Below, in pieces: positions 13,354-23,499 of a stretch of 42,987 nucleotides of DNA. Location of the stretch: the NCBI GenBank assembly GCA_032718475.1, contig JAUCBJ010002533.1:1-42987 (forward strand), read 5' to 3'. The position numbers and the translations under genes were made by a program. Positions within the stretch are counted from its first letter, which is position 1. Each line of letters opens with the position of its first letter. Under the pieces are notes generated by a model. That model was not told the DNA's origin. It did no database searches and was given only the letters and a program-made list of their open reading frames with translations. This stretch comes from Nemertoderma westbladi (Eukaryota > Xenacoelomorpha > Nemertodermatida > Nemertodermatidae).

Positions 13354-14560
13354 ATGCTGGACTGAATGATACATGATACATATGAAATATAACATTTCTT
13401 ATTGCAATAGGACATATGGGGCATGGCATTTTAGGTTCATTTGGTTTTAACTGCAAATAAATAACTTGATAAGAAAGTCATTAGGGGGCAAACCCATTTG
13501 AGAAAAAAGTGAGCCTTTTCTGACCTCAAAGCATTAGAATATTTAGTAAGAATAGCATATGTATGGTAATTTGAGAATTTACCATATCAATGATATTATA
13601 TTGAATCACCTCAAAGTGACAATATAAAGACCCCCAATCAAAACTTAGATTATATTTACTTTTCATCAGTTGAGTGAGAGATGTACAAATTACTAATGCA
13701 TTGTGTCGACTCACGAAGCATAATGATAATATATATCTTATTCAATTATGAGAATACAATACAAATAAATATTGACCTCTAATATAGAATTATAAAATCA
13801 TGCAGCCATGGGTTTATATATGATTGGTTTGGTCCTGGAATTGGATTGGTAATGATTGGTTGGTATATGATGGATTTGGTTTTTCATGGGTTTATTATAA
13901 ATGATTCAATGACACATTCGAAATACAATGGTAAAAATGAAAATGTAACTGGAGTTCGTGACTTTCGATTATTGAATTTTGATTTGGTTAGAATAACCTT
14001 CCACTTTAACCTGTTTCCCTAATTAATAAATTTTTAACATAAATTAGCTTTAATAATGGTTGTTGGCGCTGGTCGTAGCGTTTACACCCGATTATAGGTA
14101 AAGTTGTATATATTGATATAATGAGAAAACTATTGAATGTATCTACAATCGGAATACAGCGTTAGAAGTGCATTGTATAGGCGAGCATTTCTTACCTAAA
14201 AGTTTTTTACATATCTGTTATAGTTTTCATATCAGTCAGACATGTGCGATGGAAAGAACAAACTTTTTTAGTAAAGTGTGAATTAACGAGGCTGTCATCC
14301 ACAATATGGATTGTTATATATCATTGGAAGCCCGTAACCAAACTGTACATTCATATTATAATAAAATTGAGTTAACAATGAGTTAACAATGAGTCACAAT
14401 GAGTCATCTTCAAATTAGGGAATCAGACATTGGACGATATTATCTTCTATACCGGTATCTCCCTATTGCGTCAGAATCTCTTTTAATCTAATTGAAAAAC
14501 TCCAGTAAACGTTTTTTAGTTTAAAAGTTTCAGTCTAAAATGCTTAGAAATAATTTTACC
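13354..14560. other. AT-rich non-coding interval
   Basis: I see no gene. Short local repeats of tgattggtttgg/ggattggtaatgattggttgg lie at 13820-13870, and gagttaacaat / gagtcacaat repeats at 14368-14405. The 62-codon minus frame at 13526-13714 looks random. Confidence 0.6.
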
Positions 14561-14589
14561 AAAATCCGATCTTTCGATCATATCGGAGA

Positions 14590-14665
14590 TCAGATTTCGA
14601 TGCGGTGACTCCTGTGTCTGATTTGCAAAAAAACACGATCTTTATACGGTCGGCCATAGTTGACC
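14590..14665. repeat. Diverged dispersed repeat, copy 1
   Basis: The segment cgatgcggtgactcctgtg onward, through gcaaaaaaacacgatc, is a diverged match to 15796-15842 (cgatacagtgactccttctg onward). It lies left of the RTE-like remnant, so the remnant may have landed in an older repeat. Confidence 0.55.
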
Positions 14666-14829
14666 TTGATCAAATGTATCCAATAAAATTTCTGAATATC
14701 CAAAAGTTGCTCCTTCCTCCAAGCCATCATATTATGAAAAAATTTAGGGGTCAAGCCTTTCGAAAAATATTTCGAAAAAACTGCAATATATGATCTTTCA
14801 TGATCAGGGCCTGATCAGGCAGTTCTAAT

Positions 14830-15259
14830 GTATCAAGCCACAGTGGAAAGTGTACTTTTATAAGGGGGTGAGACCTGGACACTGACGAAATCACTCGAAA
14901 AGTTAATTTATGTTTGCTACACAAGCTACTAAGGGGGCAGCCCTAAAGATCAGCTGGAGACAACACATGGAAAATGCTGAGCTCTAAGGTACTACAGTAT
15001 ACCACCTGTATCAACCACCCTCCATGAATGCAGATTACGATTCAGTGGTCACTGCTGGCGAAGTAAAGACGAGGTCATACCAGATCTACTTTTCTGGCAA
15101 CCAACTCATGGAAAGCGTAGTCGTGGACGACCGGCCATAACATATATAGATCAACTTGAAAGAGATACTGAACTTAGGAGAAACGAAATTACGACAACTA
15201 TGGAGAATCTGGAAGCCTGGAAGGATCTCATTTCCACTGTCTGCGTTCGCTCGACCTAG
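14830..15259 (+). pseudogene. RTE-like LINE, C-terminal remnant of ORF2
   Basis: Read with two in-frame stops and small frameshifts, this encodes the conserved C-terminal part of RTE-like reverse transcriptase polyproteins: ATVESVLLY then ETWTLTKSLEK, ALKISWRQHMENAEL, VSTTLHECRLRFSGHCWRS, GKRSRGRPAITYIDQLERDT and a final EAWKDLISTVC before TAG at 15257-15259. The GR-x-RGRP-x4-Y-x-DQL and W-x-D-x-I arrangement corresponds to the tail of RTE/BovB-type proteins (HLMR, RRGRQ, W..). Fingers, palm and endonuclease are absent, so this is a 5'-truncated dead copy. It sits inside diverged ~300-bp repeats. Confidence 0.75.
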
Positions 15260-15439
15260 TAGTAATGTATCAAATGGAATTTCTTCTATATGGGAGGTAC
15301 TCCTAAGATTGCTCAACCGAAATCTAAAATCTAATTGAGGGCCTTTCATTCTCGAGATATTCGAGTTACCATAACCTGATGTTTCGATCTTTTATGCAAT
15401 CTTCGGGAGAACTTTTGATTCATTATTTTTTATTTTATT

Positions 15440-15860
15440 TGATCTACCCCCACTATTTCCATGGGGCGGAACATTTGTGTAATACTTCATTTTTCCATTG
15501 AGCTGAGGCCATTTCTTCTGTGTCCGATCTTAAATCATAACTGATCGTTGAAGATTACAATCGGCACACAGATCGCCAATTCTATTACACTTTTAAATAG
15601 AAAACCCCTTATTTCGCATCTAATAGGAAAGTTTAAAAAAATTGAGCATTTTCGAGATCTCACTATATGAGAAATATGGTCATTTTTGCCCCATACTGAA
15701 GATCAGTTTTGGCCATGAATAATTAAATTTTTTCGATTTTTTTTACCTACCCCCAATATCTATGGTGATGAACATTTTTGCTGTGTTACACTTTTCGATA
15801 CAGTGACTCCTTCTGCGTCCGATTGGCAAAAATACACGATCATTGACCATGATTAAATGT
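15440..15860. repeat. Diverged ~303-bp tandem repeat, two copies
   Basis: 15445-15530 (tacccccactatttccatgg ... gtgtccgatc) aligns with 15748-15825 (tacccccaatatctatggtg ... gcgtccgatt) at an offset of about 303 bp with many substitutions. The 14590 segment appears to be a third, more distant copy. Confidence 0.6.
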
Positions 15861-16198
15861 TTAACATAATGTGGGGGGTGTTTAATCAATCAGATATTAA
15901 TTAAACACCTTGCTGAGACCCCTGTGTCAATGGAGTGGGTGTGCGGGAGCGGAATGAGACCATGGAGGAATATCTGTTTCAATGACGGAGTGGGTGTGAG
16001 TGGGTGGAATAAGACCATGGAGGAGTCTCGGTTTCGGAGACAGAGTTGGTGTGCAGGGGCGGAAAGAGACCATGGATGAGTCTCGGTTTCAGAGATGGAG
16101 CAGGGTGTGCGGGGGCGGAAGGGGACCATGGGAGAGTCTCGGTTTTGGAGACAGAGTGCGTGTGCGGGGGCAGATGGAGACCATGGGGATGAGTTTCA

Positions 16199-17095
16199 GA
16201 GATGGAGTGGGTGTGCAGGGGTGGAATGAGACCATGGGGGAGTCTCGGTTTCGGAGACAGAGTTGGTGTGCTGGGGTGGAAGGAGACCATGGAGGAGACT
16301 CGGATTTGGAGACAGAACAGGGTGTGCGGCGGTGGAAGGAGACCATGGAGGAGTCTCGGTTTCAGAGATGAAGAGGGGTGTGCTGGGGCGGAAGGAGACT
16401 ATGGAGGAGTCTCGATTTCGGAGATGGAGTGGGTGTGTGGGGGTGGAAAGAGACCATGGGAGAGTCTCGGTTTTGGAGATAGAGTGGGTGTGCGGGGGGG
16501 GGGGGGGCAGAAGGAGACCATGGAGTTTCGGAGATGGGGTTTGTGTGCAGGGGCGGAATGAGACCATGGAGGAGTCTCGTTTTCGGAGACGGAGTGGGTG
16601 TGCGGGGGAAGAATGAGACCATGGAGGAGTCTCGGTTTGGGAGATGGAGTGGGGTGGAAGGAGACCATGGAGGAGTCTCGGTTTTGGAGATAGAGTGGGT
16701 GTGCAGGGGCGGAAGGAGACCATGGGGGAGTCGCGGTTTTGGAGACAGAGTGGGTGTGCGGGGGCAGAAGGAGACCATGGAGGAGTGTCAGAGATGGAGT
16801 GGGTGTGCAGGGGCGGAATGAGACCATGGAGGAGTCTCGGTTTCGGAGACAGAGTTGGTGTGCTGGGGTGGAAGGAGACCATGGTGGAGTCGCGGATTCG
16901 GAGACGGAACAGGGTGTGCGGGGGTGGTGGAAGGAGACCATGGAGGAGTCTCGGTTTCAGAGATGAAGCGGGGTGTGCTGGGGCGGAAGGAGACCATGGA
17001 TGAGTCTCGGTTTCGGAGATGGAGTGGGTGTGTGGGGGTGGAAAGAGACCATGGGAGAGTCTCGTTTTCAGAGACGGAGTGGGTGTGCGGGGGCA
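16199..17095. repeat. Higher-order duplication inside the 55-bp array
   Basis: A block starting at 16199 (gagatggagtgggtgtgcag) recurs at 16791, an offset of 592 bp. The same order of odd units follows in both: a shortened unit, then agttggtgtgctgggg, acagggtgtgcg, aagaggggtgtgctgg / aagcggggtgtgctgg, then gtgtgtgggggtggaaagag. Confidence 0.75.
16494..16507. repeat. Poly-G run, 14 bases
   Basis: An expanded G run sits within one 55-bp unit. It changes the local phase of the array. Confidence 0.85.
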
Positions 17096-17360
17096 TAATG
17101 AGACCATGGAGGAGTCTCGGTTTTGGAGACGGAGTGGGTGTGCATGGGCAGAAAGGAGACCATGGAGGAGTCTCGGTTTCGGAGACACAGTGGGTGTGCG
17201 GGGGCAGAAGGAGACCATGGAGGAGTCTCAGTTTCGGAGACGGAGCGGGGGTGGAAGGAGATCATGGAGGAGTCTCGGTTTCAGAGATGGAGCGGGTGTG
17301 CGGGGGCAGACGGATACCATGGAGGAGTCTCGGTTTCGGAGATGGAGTGGGTTTGCGGGG

Positions 17361-18061
17361 TCTTGACACTGAAATGTATTCGGGCTTCAAAATTATAGGG
17401 TATAGGAACTAATTAATTCTAGGCTATACTCCTTAATGGATTGATTAATTATCATTTTAATCGATTGTATAATTGTGACTATATATTATATTGATGCAAT
17501 TTGAAAAAAATATTTAATGATATTATTACTAGTTCTTTAAATTTCAAAATTACAAATTTTCATCGTTTTTAACATTGTCTTTTCTTAACAACATTCCATA
17601 CTGATCGGAGACACCGTTCCAGGAGCTTACTTATATCTTGACCTCACCAGATGTGCAGATCCCGCTGCAGCAGCAGTGCTCATATAGCACAACTCTCTCT
17701 GATTGGTGCCTGCATTCCACTACTTACTTGCACTACTTTACAACATATGGAGCCACCGGGAAGTCTATACCACTGATTGCGCAGGAATGTTGCTCATCTC
17801 CATTGCCCCGTTAGAATGTGTGGGGAGCTTCCAGGCCCTTCCATGTCACCACCAAATACCTTCTTCATCAATCCATTAGGATCCTCATTATGGGGGTTCC
17901 ATTCAGTTCATGTCTGCCACTGTGACCCTAACCCCTGTCTTCTCTCCGAGACCCTTTTCAGTCATTTGTAGTACTGCATGGTGAATGTTGTCATCCTGTA
18001 TTTATATGTGCCGTCTCTTCACTCTGAGGTGTTACTGTGGAGGGTGATTGGTTGTGATGAC
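17361..18061. other. Non-coding interval
   Basis: I see nothing I can name. The frame at 17777-17971 is short and unlike any family known to me. A CAG-rich patch (ctgcagcagcagtgctc) lies near 17664. Confidence 0.5.
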
Positions 18062-18460
18062 CTAGGGCTGGAGCACTGGAGAGGCTTCTTTGGGTCCACT
18101 CGATTGCTTGCCTTTGGATGGCTCTTGGATATTATGTACTTGCCTGGATGACTTGCAAATAAAAGAAGCCCCTTTTGAGAGGTCCTGACAAAATGTCATT
18201 TTAACAAGGCCCTGACAGGAACCATGGTACCTGCTAGAGCAACAATTGCATGTTGCTGTCCACTTGTGACCATACAGTAGCAGGCAAGAGTGGCATTTTA
18301 AGACTGATGTAACACTGTTGGGTACAGGGCTCTGCTTTTCCAAGATTGGGGCCATAGAGAACTGATACTCCGCTTCTGCGGAGTCCTGTACACAAGAGGT
18401 GGAGGTCGCCGCGAGCTGTGATTCTGGAATGGGGCTCATAGCATTTGCTATAACTAACAA
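18062..18460 (-). CDS. PHD-finger-like ORF fragment
   Basis: A 132-codon minus-strand frame. The first codon is TTG, and the first ATG is residue 8 (MSPIPES). Residues 56-102 show a PHD/RING-like zinc pattern: C56-x2-C59, C71, C73 or C74, H79-x2-C82, then C102. In a canonical PHD finger an eighth ligand would sit three residues after C102, but here it is Ser105, so the domain may be decayed. PHD fingers occur in chromatin readers and also in ORF1 proteins of several LINE groups. The surroundings make a mobile-element ORF1 the likelier source. No introns or partners are visible. The adjacent LINE inserted 15-30 bp beyond the apparent 5' end of this frame, on the opposite strand, so this ORF belongs to the older host sequence. 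Confidence 0.45.
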   Translation of the reverse strand: MLVIANAMSPIPESQLAATSTSCVQDSAEAEYQFSMAPILEKQSPVPNSVTSVLKCHSCLLLYGHKWTATCNCCSSRYHGSCQGLVKMTFCQDLSKGASFICKSSRQVHNIQEPSKGKQSSGPKEASPVLQP

Positions 18461-18474
18461 AAAAAGATAGTCTG

Positions 18475-18490
18475 AATTTGTTTATATTGG
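18475..18490. repeat. Target-site duplication, left copy
   Basis: The sequence aatttgtttatattgg is found here and again at 20020-20035, directly after the poly-A tail of the LINE between them. The leading a's may partly belong to the tail, so the duplication is 14-16 bp. Confidence 0.95.
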
Positions 18491-19878
18491 GTAAAGGTAC
18501 AATTACAAATCCGGACAATTACCGCGGGATTGCTCTCCTTTGCGTTCTACTTAAAATCCTGACGTCAACGATAAACAAAAGAATTCGCCGTGCTTTGTCT
18601 GGTTTCATTCCGATAGAACAGTTTGGTTTTACTGCGGGAAGGTCCACTAAACAAGCAATATCTCAGCTTCTTCGCGATATTTCGGCGGCTTTTTCTTCAA
18701 CGACGAGAGAAAATAGAACAACATACGCATTATTTGTAGATTTTAGAAAGGCCTTCGACCTCCTTAGCAGAAAGGTTTTACTTAATAAGTTGTATAATTC
18801 TGGTGTTCGTGGGAAAACATACAATCTCATCAAGGACTTATTGTGCAATTATTTCCGTGTCAACGACGGCCTACGATTCTCGAATTTTATTAGACAGCTC
18901 GCAGGCGTTTTACAGGGAGACTGTCTCAGTCCCACCTGCTTCATTATATTTATCGCAGATCTCGCAGTTGCTCTTAGGAATGCGGCTTCTCTGCTAAAGT
19001 TCATATTCTATGCCGATGATTTAGTTATTTATTCTAGAAACAAAAAGGATATCCAATCAGCTCTCGATGTCATATTCGCTTGGTGCAACTCAAATGGAAT
19101 GGAAGTGAATCTACTGAAAACTAAGATCGTGAAGTTCCGTAAAGGTGGACGCTTTAGTAAGGACGACACTTTTATATATGGAAATAATAATGTTAAATTG
19201 GTGAACAACTATGAATATCTTGGAATAACACTTCAGCCTTCCTTATCTTTCTCTACACACATAAAGCTAAAGAAAATGAAAGCGTTCGGAGTTATTGGCT
19301 CACTTCAACACATGCGATTATTATCTACAGAAACTGCGATTGAAATATTTAATATGAAAATATACCCTCTAGTAACATATTCCTTTACAGAAATCGGCCC
19401 ATATTTCACACTCACCCATCTGAAAGAAATTGATAAAATTAAATCAGCTTTCGTCAAATCAATGCTCGCACTTCATAAATCTGCTTCATCAACAATGGCT
19501 CTCAAACTTATCGCACAGAAAACTTTCATCGAATCAATTCTAGAACGTAATCCCAACACATTCAATCGCGATATTATATCAACATACAGGATACACCGGG
19601 CTGACCGAGAATCAAATTTCATCAATGAAGGATATTCAAACGGACCAGCTTTTAAATCAGATATATGGAAACGCCCCCATCAGACTAACAGACACGTAAT
19701 TACTCGAGCTACTTCCCACGGATTCCATTTTAAAATATGTCTGAACCCAACACCATTTCATCCTCTTTCAAGGGAATGTCTATGTCGATTCTGTGACTTA
19801 CGCTGCTTTGACCGATATCACTGCCTTGTCTGTCCCCAATGCCCTCGGTTGTCTATTCTTGCGTCTAACTCTAAATAA
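18491..19878 (+). CDS. LINE reverse transcriptase (5'-truncated ORF2)
   Basis: The frame is open from before the element and stays open to TAA 19876-19878. The first apparent start codon (TTG 18478) lies in target DNA, so no native start is present. RT motifs in order are NPDNYRGIALL (fingers), QFGFTAGRSTKQA, VDFRKAFD (box A), GVLQGDCLSP (box B), FYADDLVIYS (catalytic box, intact Asp-Asp at 19015-19020), VNLLKTK and YEYLGITL. The C-terminus is Cys-rich (CLCRFCDLRCFDRYHCLVC), a likely nucleic-acid-binding knuckle. VDFRKAFD with a C-terminal Cys cluster suggests the I/RTE-like side of LINE diversity rather than CR1, but I cannot fix the clade. The frame has no interruptions, but the protein lacks its N-terminal half. 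Confidence 0.88.
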
Positions 19879-20020
19879 TTATTTACATAATATTAGTACT
19901 GTACCTATCTACTTTTACGGTTTCGAATGTTGTGCTATAATAATTATAACTTATATATATTGAAATAATTATACTGACTCTTACCCTGCCTGGGGTGTAA
20001 TGATTAAAAAAAAAAAAAAA
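18491..20020 (+). mobile_element. 5'-truncated non-LTR retrotransposon with poly-A tail
   Basis: The insertion begins immediately after the left duplication and ends in about 16 A (20006-20021), followed by the right duplication at 20020-20035. It holds an RT frame to 19878 and a short 3' untranslated region. A perfect 16-bp duplication, an uninterrupted frame and an intact tail indicate a recent insertion by target-primed reverse transcription. The missing 5' part (endonuclease and the first half of ORF2) is normal 5' truncation. Confidence 0.93.
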
Positions 20021-20021
20021 A
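20006..20021 (+). other. Poly-A tail of LINE
   Basis: Sixteen A follow tgatt at the 3' end of the element and abut the right target-site duplication. Confidence 0.9.
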
Positions 20022-20035
20022 TTTGTTTATATTGG
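20020..20035. repeat. Target-site duplication, right copy
   Basis: Identical to 18475-18490. The empty site would read tctgaatttgtttatattgg followed by agtcatt. Confidence 0.95.
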
Positions 20036-20192
20036 AGTCATTAATACTTGGATAATGCGCTTCAGGGTACTGATGAAAATTAATTTGCTGTCATTCAATT
20101 GACTTGATGAAAACAGTGGGCATGGTTATCTTGTGTCTATTCGCCTCACGGACTACCCACTTAGACATGTTTTCGATGATTTGTTGGTTAGA

Positions 20193-20507
20193 ACCACCAA
20201 GTGAGTCAAGGTACTGAGTAGTGCAACATGGGGGGAAGAAGACGGGTATTACCCAGTGATTATTGTTGAAATTGGTTAGTAAGAAGAAATATTCATATTA
20301 TTTCTTTGAAGTCTTTGAAAGAGGATACAAATTAGTCGTAGATGGACTTCTAATGACATATTCTCCTCAATTCAAAATTAATCTTCTAAACGAAATATAT
20401 ATTATTCCCAACCAATATCAACAATAATCTCTGGGAATTAGCCACATCTTGTGACAAGTTTCTTCCCCCCATGTTGCACTAGTTAGTACATTGACTCACT
20501 TGATGGC
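20193..20507. repeat. Imperfect inverted repeat, arms about 90-100 bp
   Basis: 20193-20280 is matched in reverse complement by 20404-20507. Shared words include agtgcaacatggggggaaga, aagtgagtcaa and tattgttga-attggtt. The arms differ at several positions, and the loop of about 120 bp is AT-rich. It could be a foldback MITE or the remains of a head-to-head duplication. No terminal duplication is clear. Confidence 0.7.
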
Positions 20508-21300
20508 TCAAACATTCCATTGGATTAGAATTACTTGAAATTGCGTGGGGCCTGCTGCCCAAAGAATCAGTGTAAACCAAACTATTTGCATCACAAAGGC
20601 TCTCGTAGTTATCATATCTGCTATCCATCAGACAAAAATAGTATGAAACGTAGTTTTGTTGTAGAATGAACAAAATAAATAAATGAAATAGAATGTGAGA
20701 GAGTCGATTTACAGTTAACTAATGCCCTTTGTCCCACAAATTTCCTTGAATCACTTGTTTAGAAAAAAGAAGCAATATTATGTGTAACTTTATATAAATC
20801 TGAGAGAAATATTGTACCTATATTTTTGGCCCAGTCTATTGTCAATAAACTAACTAATATTAGCAATTATTTAATTTCAATTATATCACTTCATCGGGTA
20901 TGGCAGTCGAATGAAATAAAAAATAATAAAGAATAATAAAATAAACTAACTTTTATTCTTTCACCTTACTTTCTTCTTCGTTATGCACTATTATTGATTA
21001 CCTGCCGGTTTCAGGTTCGCCAAAATATAGTTTATTCCCGCTGAACAGGGGAAACATAATGAATCTGATAAAACTAGAGACAACTACCTGGTTTAATCCT
21101 GGCGATGGGAATTCATATCCTAAATTAATCTTTTTAAGTGGTCGCTTAAGGCAGAAACCATAACTATGGAAACTTGTTGGGTTATCAGTATCCCTTCCAA
21201 TCCCCTCCGAGGAGGGTATTTACAAACAAATCCAATGCAATTATCGATTAAAATATCCCCCCCTCCTCCCCCCCCTTAATGTATCTACAAGTACTGATAC
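20508..21300. other. AT-rich non-coding interval
   Basis: No gene seen. An AATAA-type simple repeat lies at 20915-20950 and C-rich runs (ccccccctcctcccccccc) at 21259-21277. Confidence 0.55.
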
Positions 21301-21699
21301 TGAACTTCCTTGAATTAAGAATGGCGGGACTTATAATCAAAATACCGATTAGTCTGCTGTTCCTACATTCATATATATGAATAAAAACGTAAATGTGTAA
21401 TAATAATGTACACCATGTCCCGAAGTATAGTTTCTTTTTCTAATGTCACGGCTCCTCCCGTTAGAATGTAGCAGAGGCACCCACGAGTTGACTTGCCATA
21501 GTTTTCTCTCCATCATAGCCTTGGCCAACACATATATTGAAAATGCAAGGCCCATAGGAAATCTTTGCGTAGCAGGGTTTCACAGATGGCAACACCAGTT
21601 ATGTAAAACGACCTCACCAATTTCACCACTACCACCTGGGAATTTTAATTTAATAATAGACATATCAATGAGAATGATTGTGCTTGTTGTGGATCTTCC

Positions 21700-21997
21700 C
21701 CAAGCCAAATGGAGGTCCATTTATGGAATGGAAAAATAACGGTATACTAAAATACGGAAAGATACTGTATATTGAAACTCAAGTTGACACTGTTCAGAAT
21801 ACATTCTTTAACAACTACTACATATTACGTACTGCACAAACTGTGAGGTCAACATATGGTTAGCCTATACGCGGATTTATTTCATAAACAAACATTATAT
21901 ACTTAGTGTGTTGGCTAATCAATTCAAACAATGTATTTCAATTTACTACGTATTGGTTTCATTATTACAGATCACATTACATAACACTCCCCCTTTT
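21700..21997 (-). mobile_element. Possible LTR edge with polypurine tract (minus strand)
   Basis: On the minus strand a purine tract (aaaagggggag, 21987-21997) is followed at once by TGTTATGTAATG (from 21986), the arrangement expected at the junction between internal region and 3' LTR of a copia- or Ty3-type retrotransposon. An AATAAA lies about 100 bp further along in the putative LTR. I cannot find the other LTR or a clear CA end, so the left limit is arbitrary. Confidence 0.3.
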
Positions 21998-22400
21998 GCT
22001 TTGGTTACATAACAGTGCTTACTGAAATATAAATAAATTACAGTAAATATAATATAAATACTATATATTGGTAAAATTATAATATAAGTTTAAATAATAA
22101 AGTAAATATAAATAGTATTAAATTTCATTAACAAAAAGTTACAAAAAGTTACAAAAAGTTATCTGACAGTCTGATACTTTTATGGAGAATTACTATGTAG
22201 ACAAAAACACACAAAAACTAAAAGCGCTATTGATAAGCAGTTTTCAGATTTGTAGCTCCATTTAATCGTGCATTATATTTAATCATAAAAAATTCGCAAT
22301 ATTTTTAACCAAAATAGTGTACCTCCCTCTCCCCCGCAATGCCTTTTTTATGGAAGGAGTTATAATAATGTTCTATTTAAAAATTAAATTAAATGCTTAC
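21998..22400. other. AT-rich non-coding interval with small tandem repeats
   Basis: Contains three copies of an 11-bp acaaaaagtt-type repeat near 22130-22160 and otherwise simple AT-rich DNA. No gene seen. Confidence 0.55.
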
Positions 22401-22406
22401 TATACA

Positions 22407-23497
22407 TTATAAGATATTCAATACAGCTGTTTTATTTCTGTATTTTACAAATAAAAATTGAAATTCCATACCTTCCGCCTTAATGTCATCCAATATGTAT
22501 ATTATTCCAAACGGATTTTCATAGCATTGCCAAGCACCTGACGAATCTGGTAGCACGTAACGTTCCCCTCTGTTGGTCCAGTGTTTCATCAGCAATGATG
22601 GACCAACAACACCTAGCTTTCTTGATTCGGTTGATGACGGTGTCTGTCACTAACTCCAAAGTTGCAGATCTTAGTGCATTTTGTATAACAGCGGATTGGT
22701 AAGTTGCATTACCTTTAGCAGTCGATGTTCTTTTAAAGCGGAATCACCACACCTCTTATCCCTCTTATATGTCAATATGGTGTCCGCTATTGGTCCAAGG
22801 AACTCTCTGTTCTGTTGGACCTCTTTCGTATGTACAGCATCCAGTTTGGAACGCGTATATCCTGAGGTTCTAATGCTAGATAAGCTCTCTGAAAAGTCTT
22901 GCATGGCAATGACGATATTGTTATGGTAGGTGTACTTTTGGCTTGGTGACTTGAGAGTGCACCATCCTTTCCGGTTTAAGTCAACGAACCTACTCAGTGG
23001 TTTCGTTACTAAATTACCAGGCAGTTGTCCACGACCCTCTGATTGACCACCCATGCCACCAGCTGATGTAAATTGTACACAAGGGCTGCAAAATGCACCC
23101 TCCCGGCCGCGCACCTTACTTACTGCCAGCCATGGAAAAGCATCATGATGGTGTGGAAGCGTCGACGCTCAACTGCTGAGTTCACGTGTCTAGATGATGC
23201 AAAGTCTGCTTCATCCGATGGAGTCCATGGCTTCAAAAATTGTGCCTGATCCTCTGCAGTAAGTGAACGGCCAACAGCATGGCAGATGTCATTGGTAGCT
23301 GCAAGTTCAACCATGTATGCTTGAACATTCCCAGGTTCCAAATCTACATTTGCTGACAAGGTACAGGCCGTAGCACTTGGAGTACTAGTTTCACATTCTT
23401 TAATACCGGTTTCAAAGTCTATCGCACTAGCTGAATAATCAACACGAGTGCGATTTGATGGCGTAAAAATGTCAGTAATTTCTTTTCTTTTAGACAT
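22407..23497 (-). pseudogene. hAT-like TTF-zinc-finger/DUF4371 protein (ZMYM1-like), broken
   Basis: The frame starts at ATG 23497 with the basic MSKRKEITDIF N-terminus common in TTF/ZMYM1-like hAT-derived proteins, then FLKPWTPSDEADF. It ends at a TAA (23120-23122). The protein resumes one frame away with RGREGAFCSPC (TTF-type finger) and a segment near NREFLGPIADTI, ending at a stop (22671). A third stretch in another frame (22680 down to a TGA at 22519-22521) encodes IKKARCCWSIIADETLD, the hallmark SxxADET-D core of DUF4371. A final segment (ILDDIKAEG) lies back in the second frame. At least two frameshifts and a shortened middle mean the copy is dead. The RNase-H catalytic C-terminus and hATC dimerisation domain are absent. 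A GTAAGT at the first break and GTATGG after KAEG could be splice donors, but frame continuity makes indels the simpler reading. Confidence 0.72.
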
Positions 23498-23499
23498 TG

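Larger units (their letters stand above)
15931..17360. repeat. 55-bp G-rich minisatellite, about 26 units
   Basis: The unit is ggagtgggtgtgcgggggcg, gaaggagaccatggaggagt, ctcggtttcggagac. Spacing of accatgg (15959, 16014, 16069) gives 55 bp. The array is strongly G-rich on the plus strand, in sharp contrast to its AT-rich surroundings. Because 55 is not a multiple of 3, each frame passes through all three phases of the unit. The common unit lacks stops in most phases, so long frames appear on both strands, including 340 codons on minus (16196-17218) and 185 on plus (16855-17412). I read these as by-products of the repeat, not genes. Confidence 0.93.

Noticed and set aside
16196-17218. 340-codon minus-strand open frame rich in Pro/Ser
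   Set aside because: It lies wholly in the 55-bp minisatellite. Comparable frames exist in other phases and on the other strand, so openness follows from the repeat unit.
18478-18480. TTG as start of the LINE RT frame
   Set aside because: It lies within the target-site duplication, outside the element.
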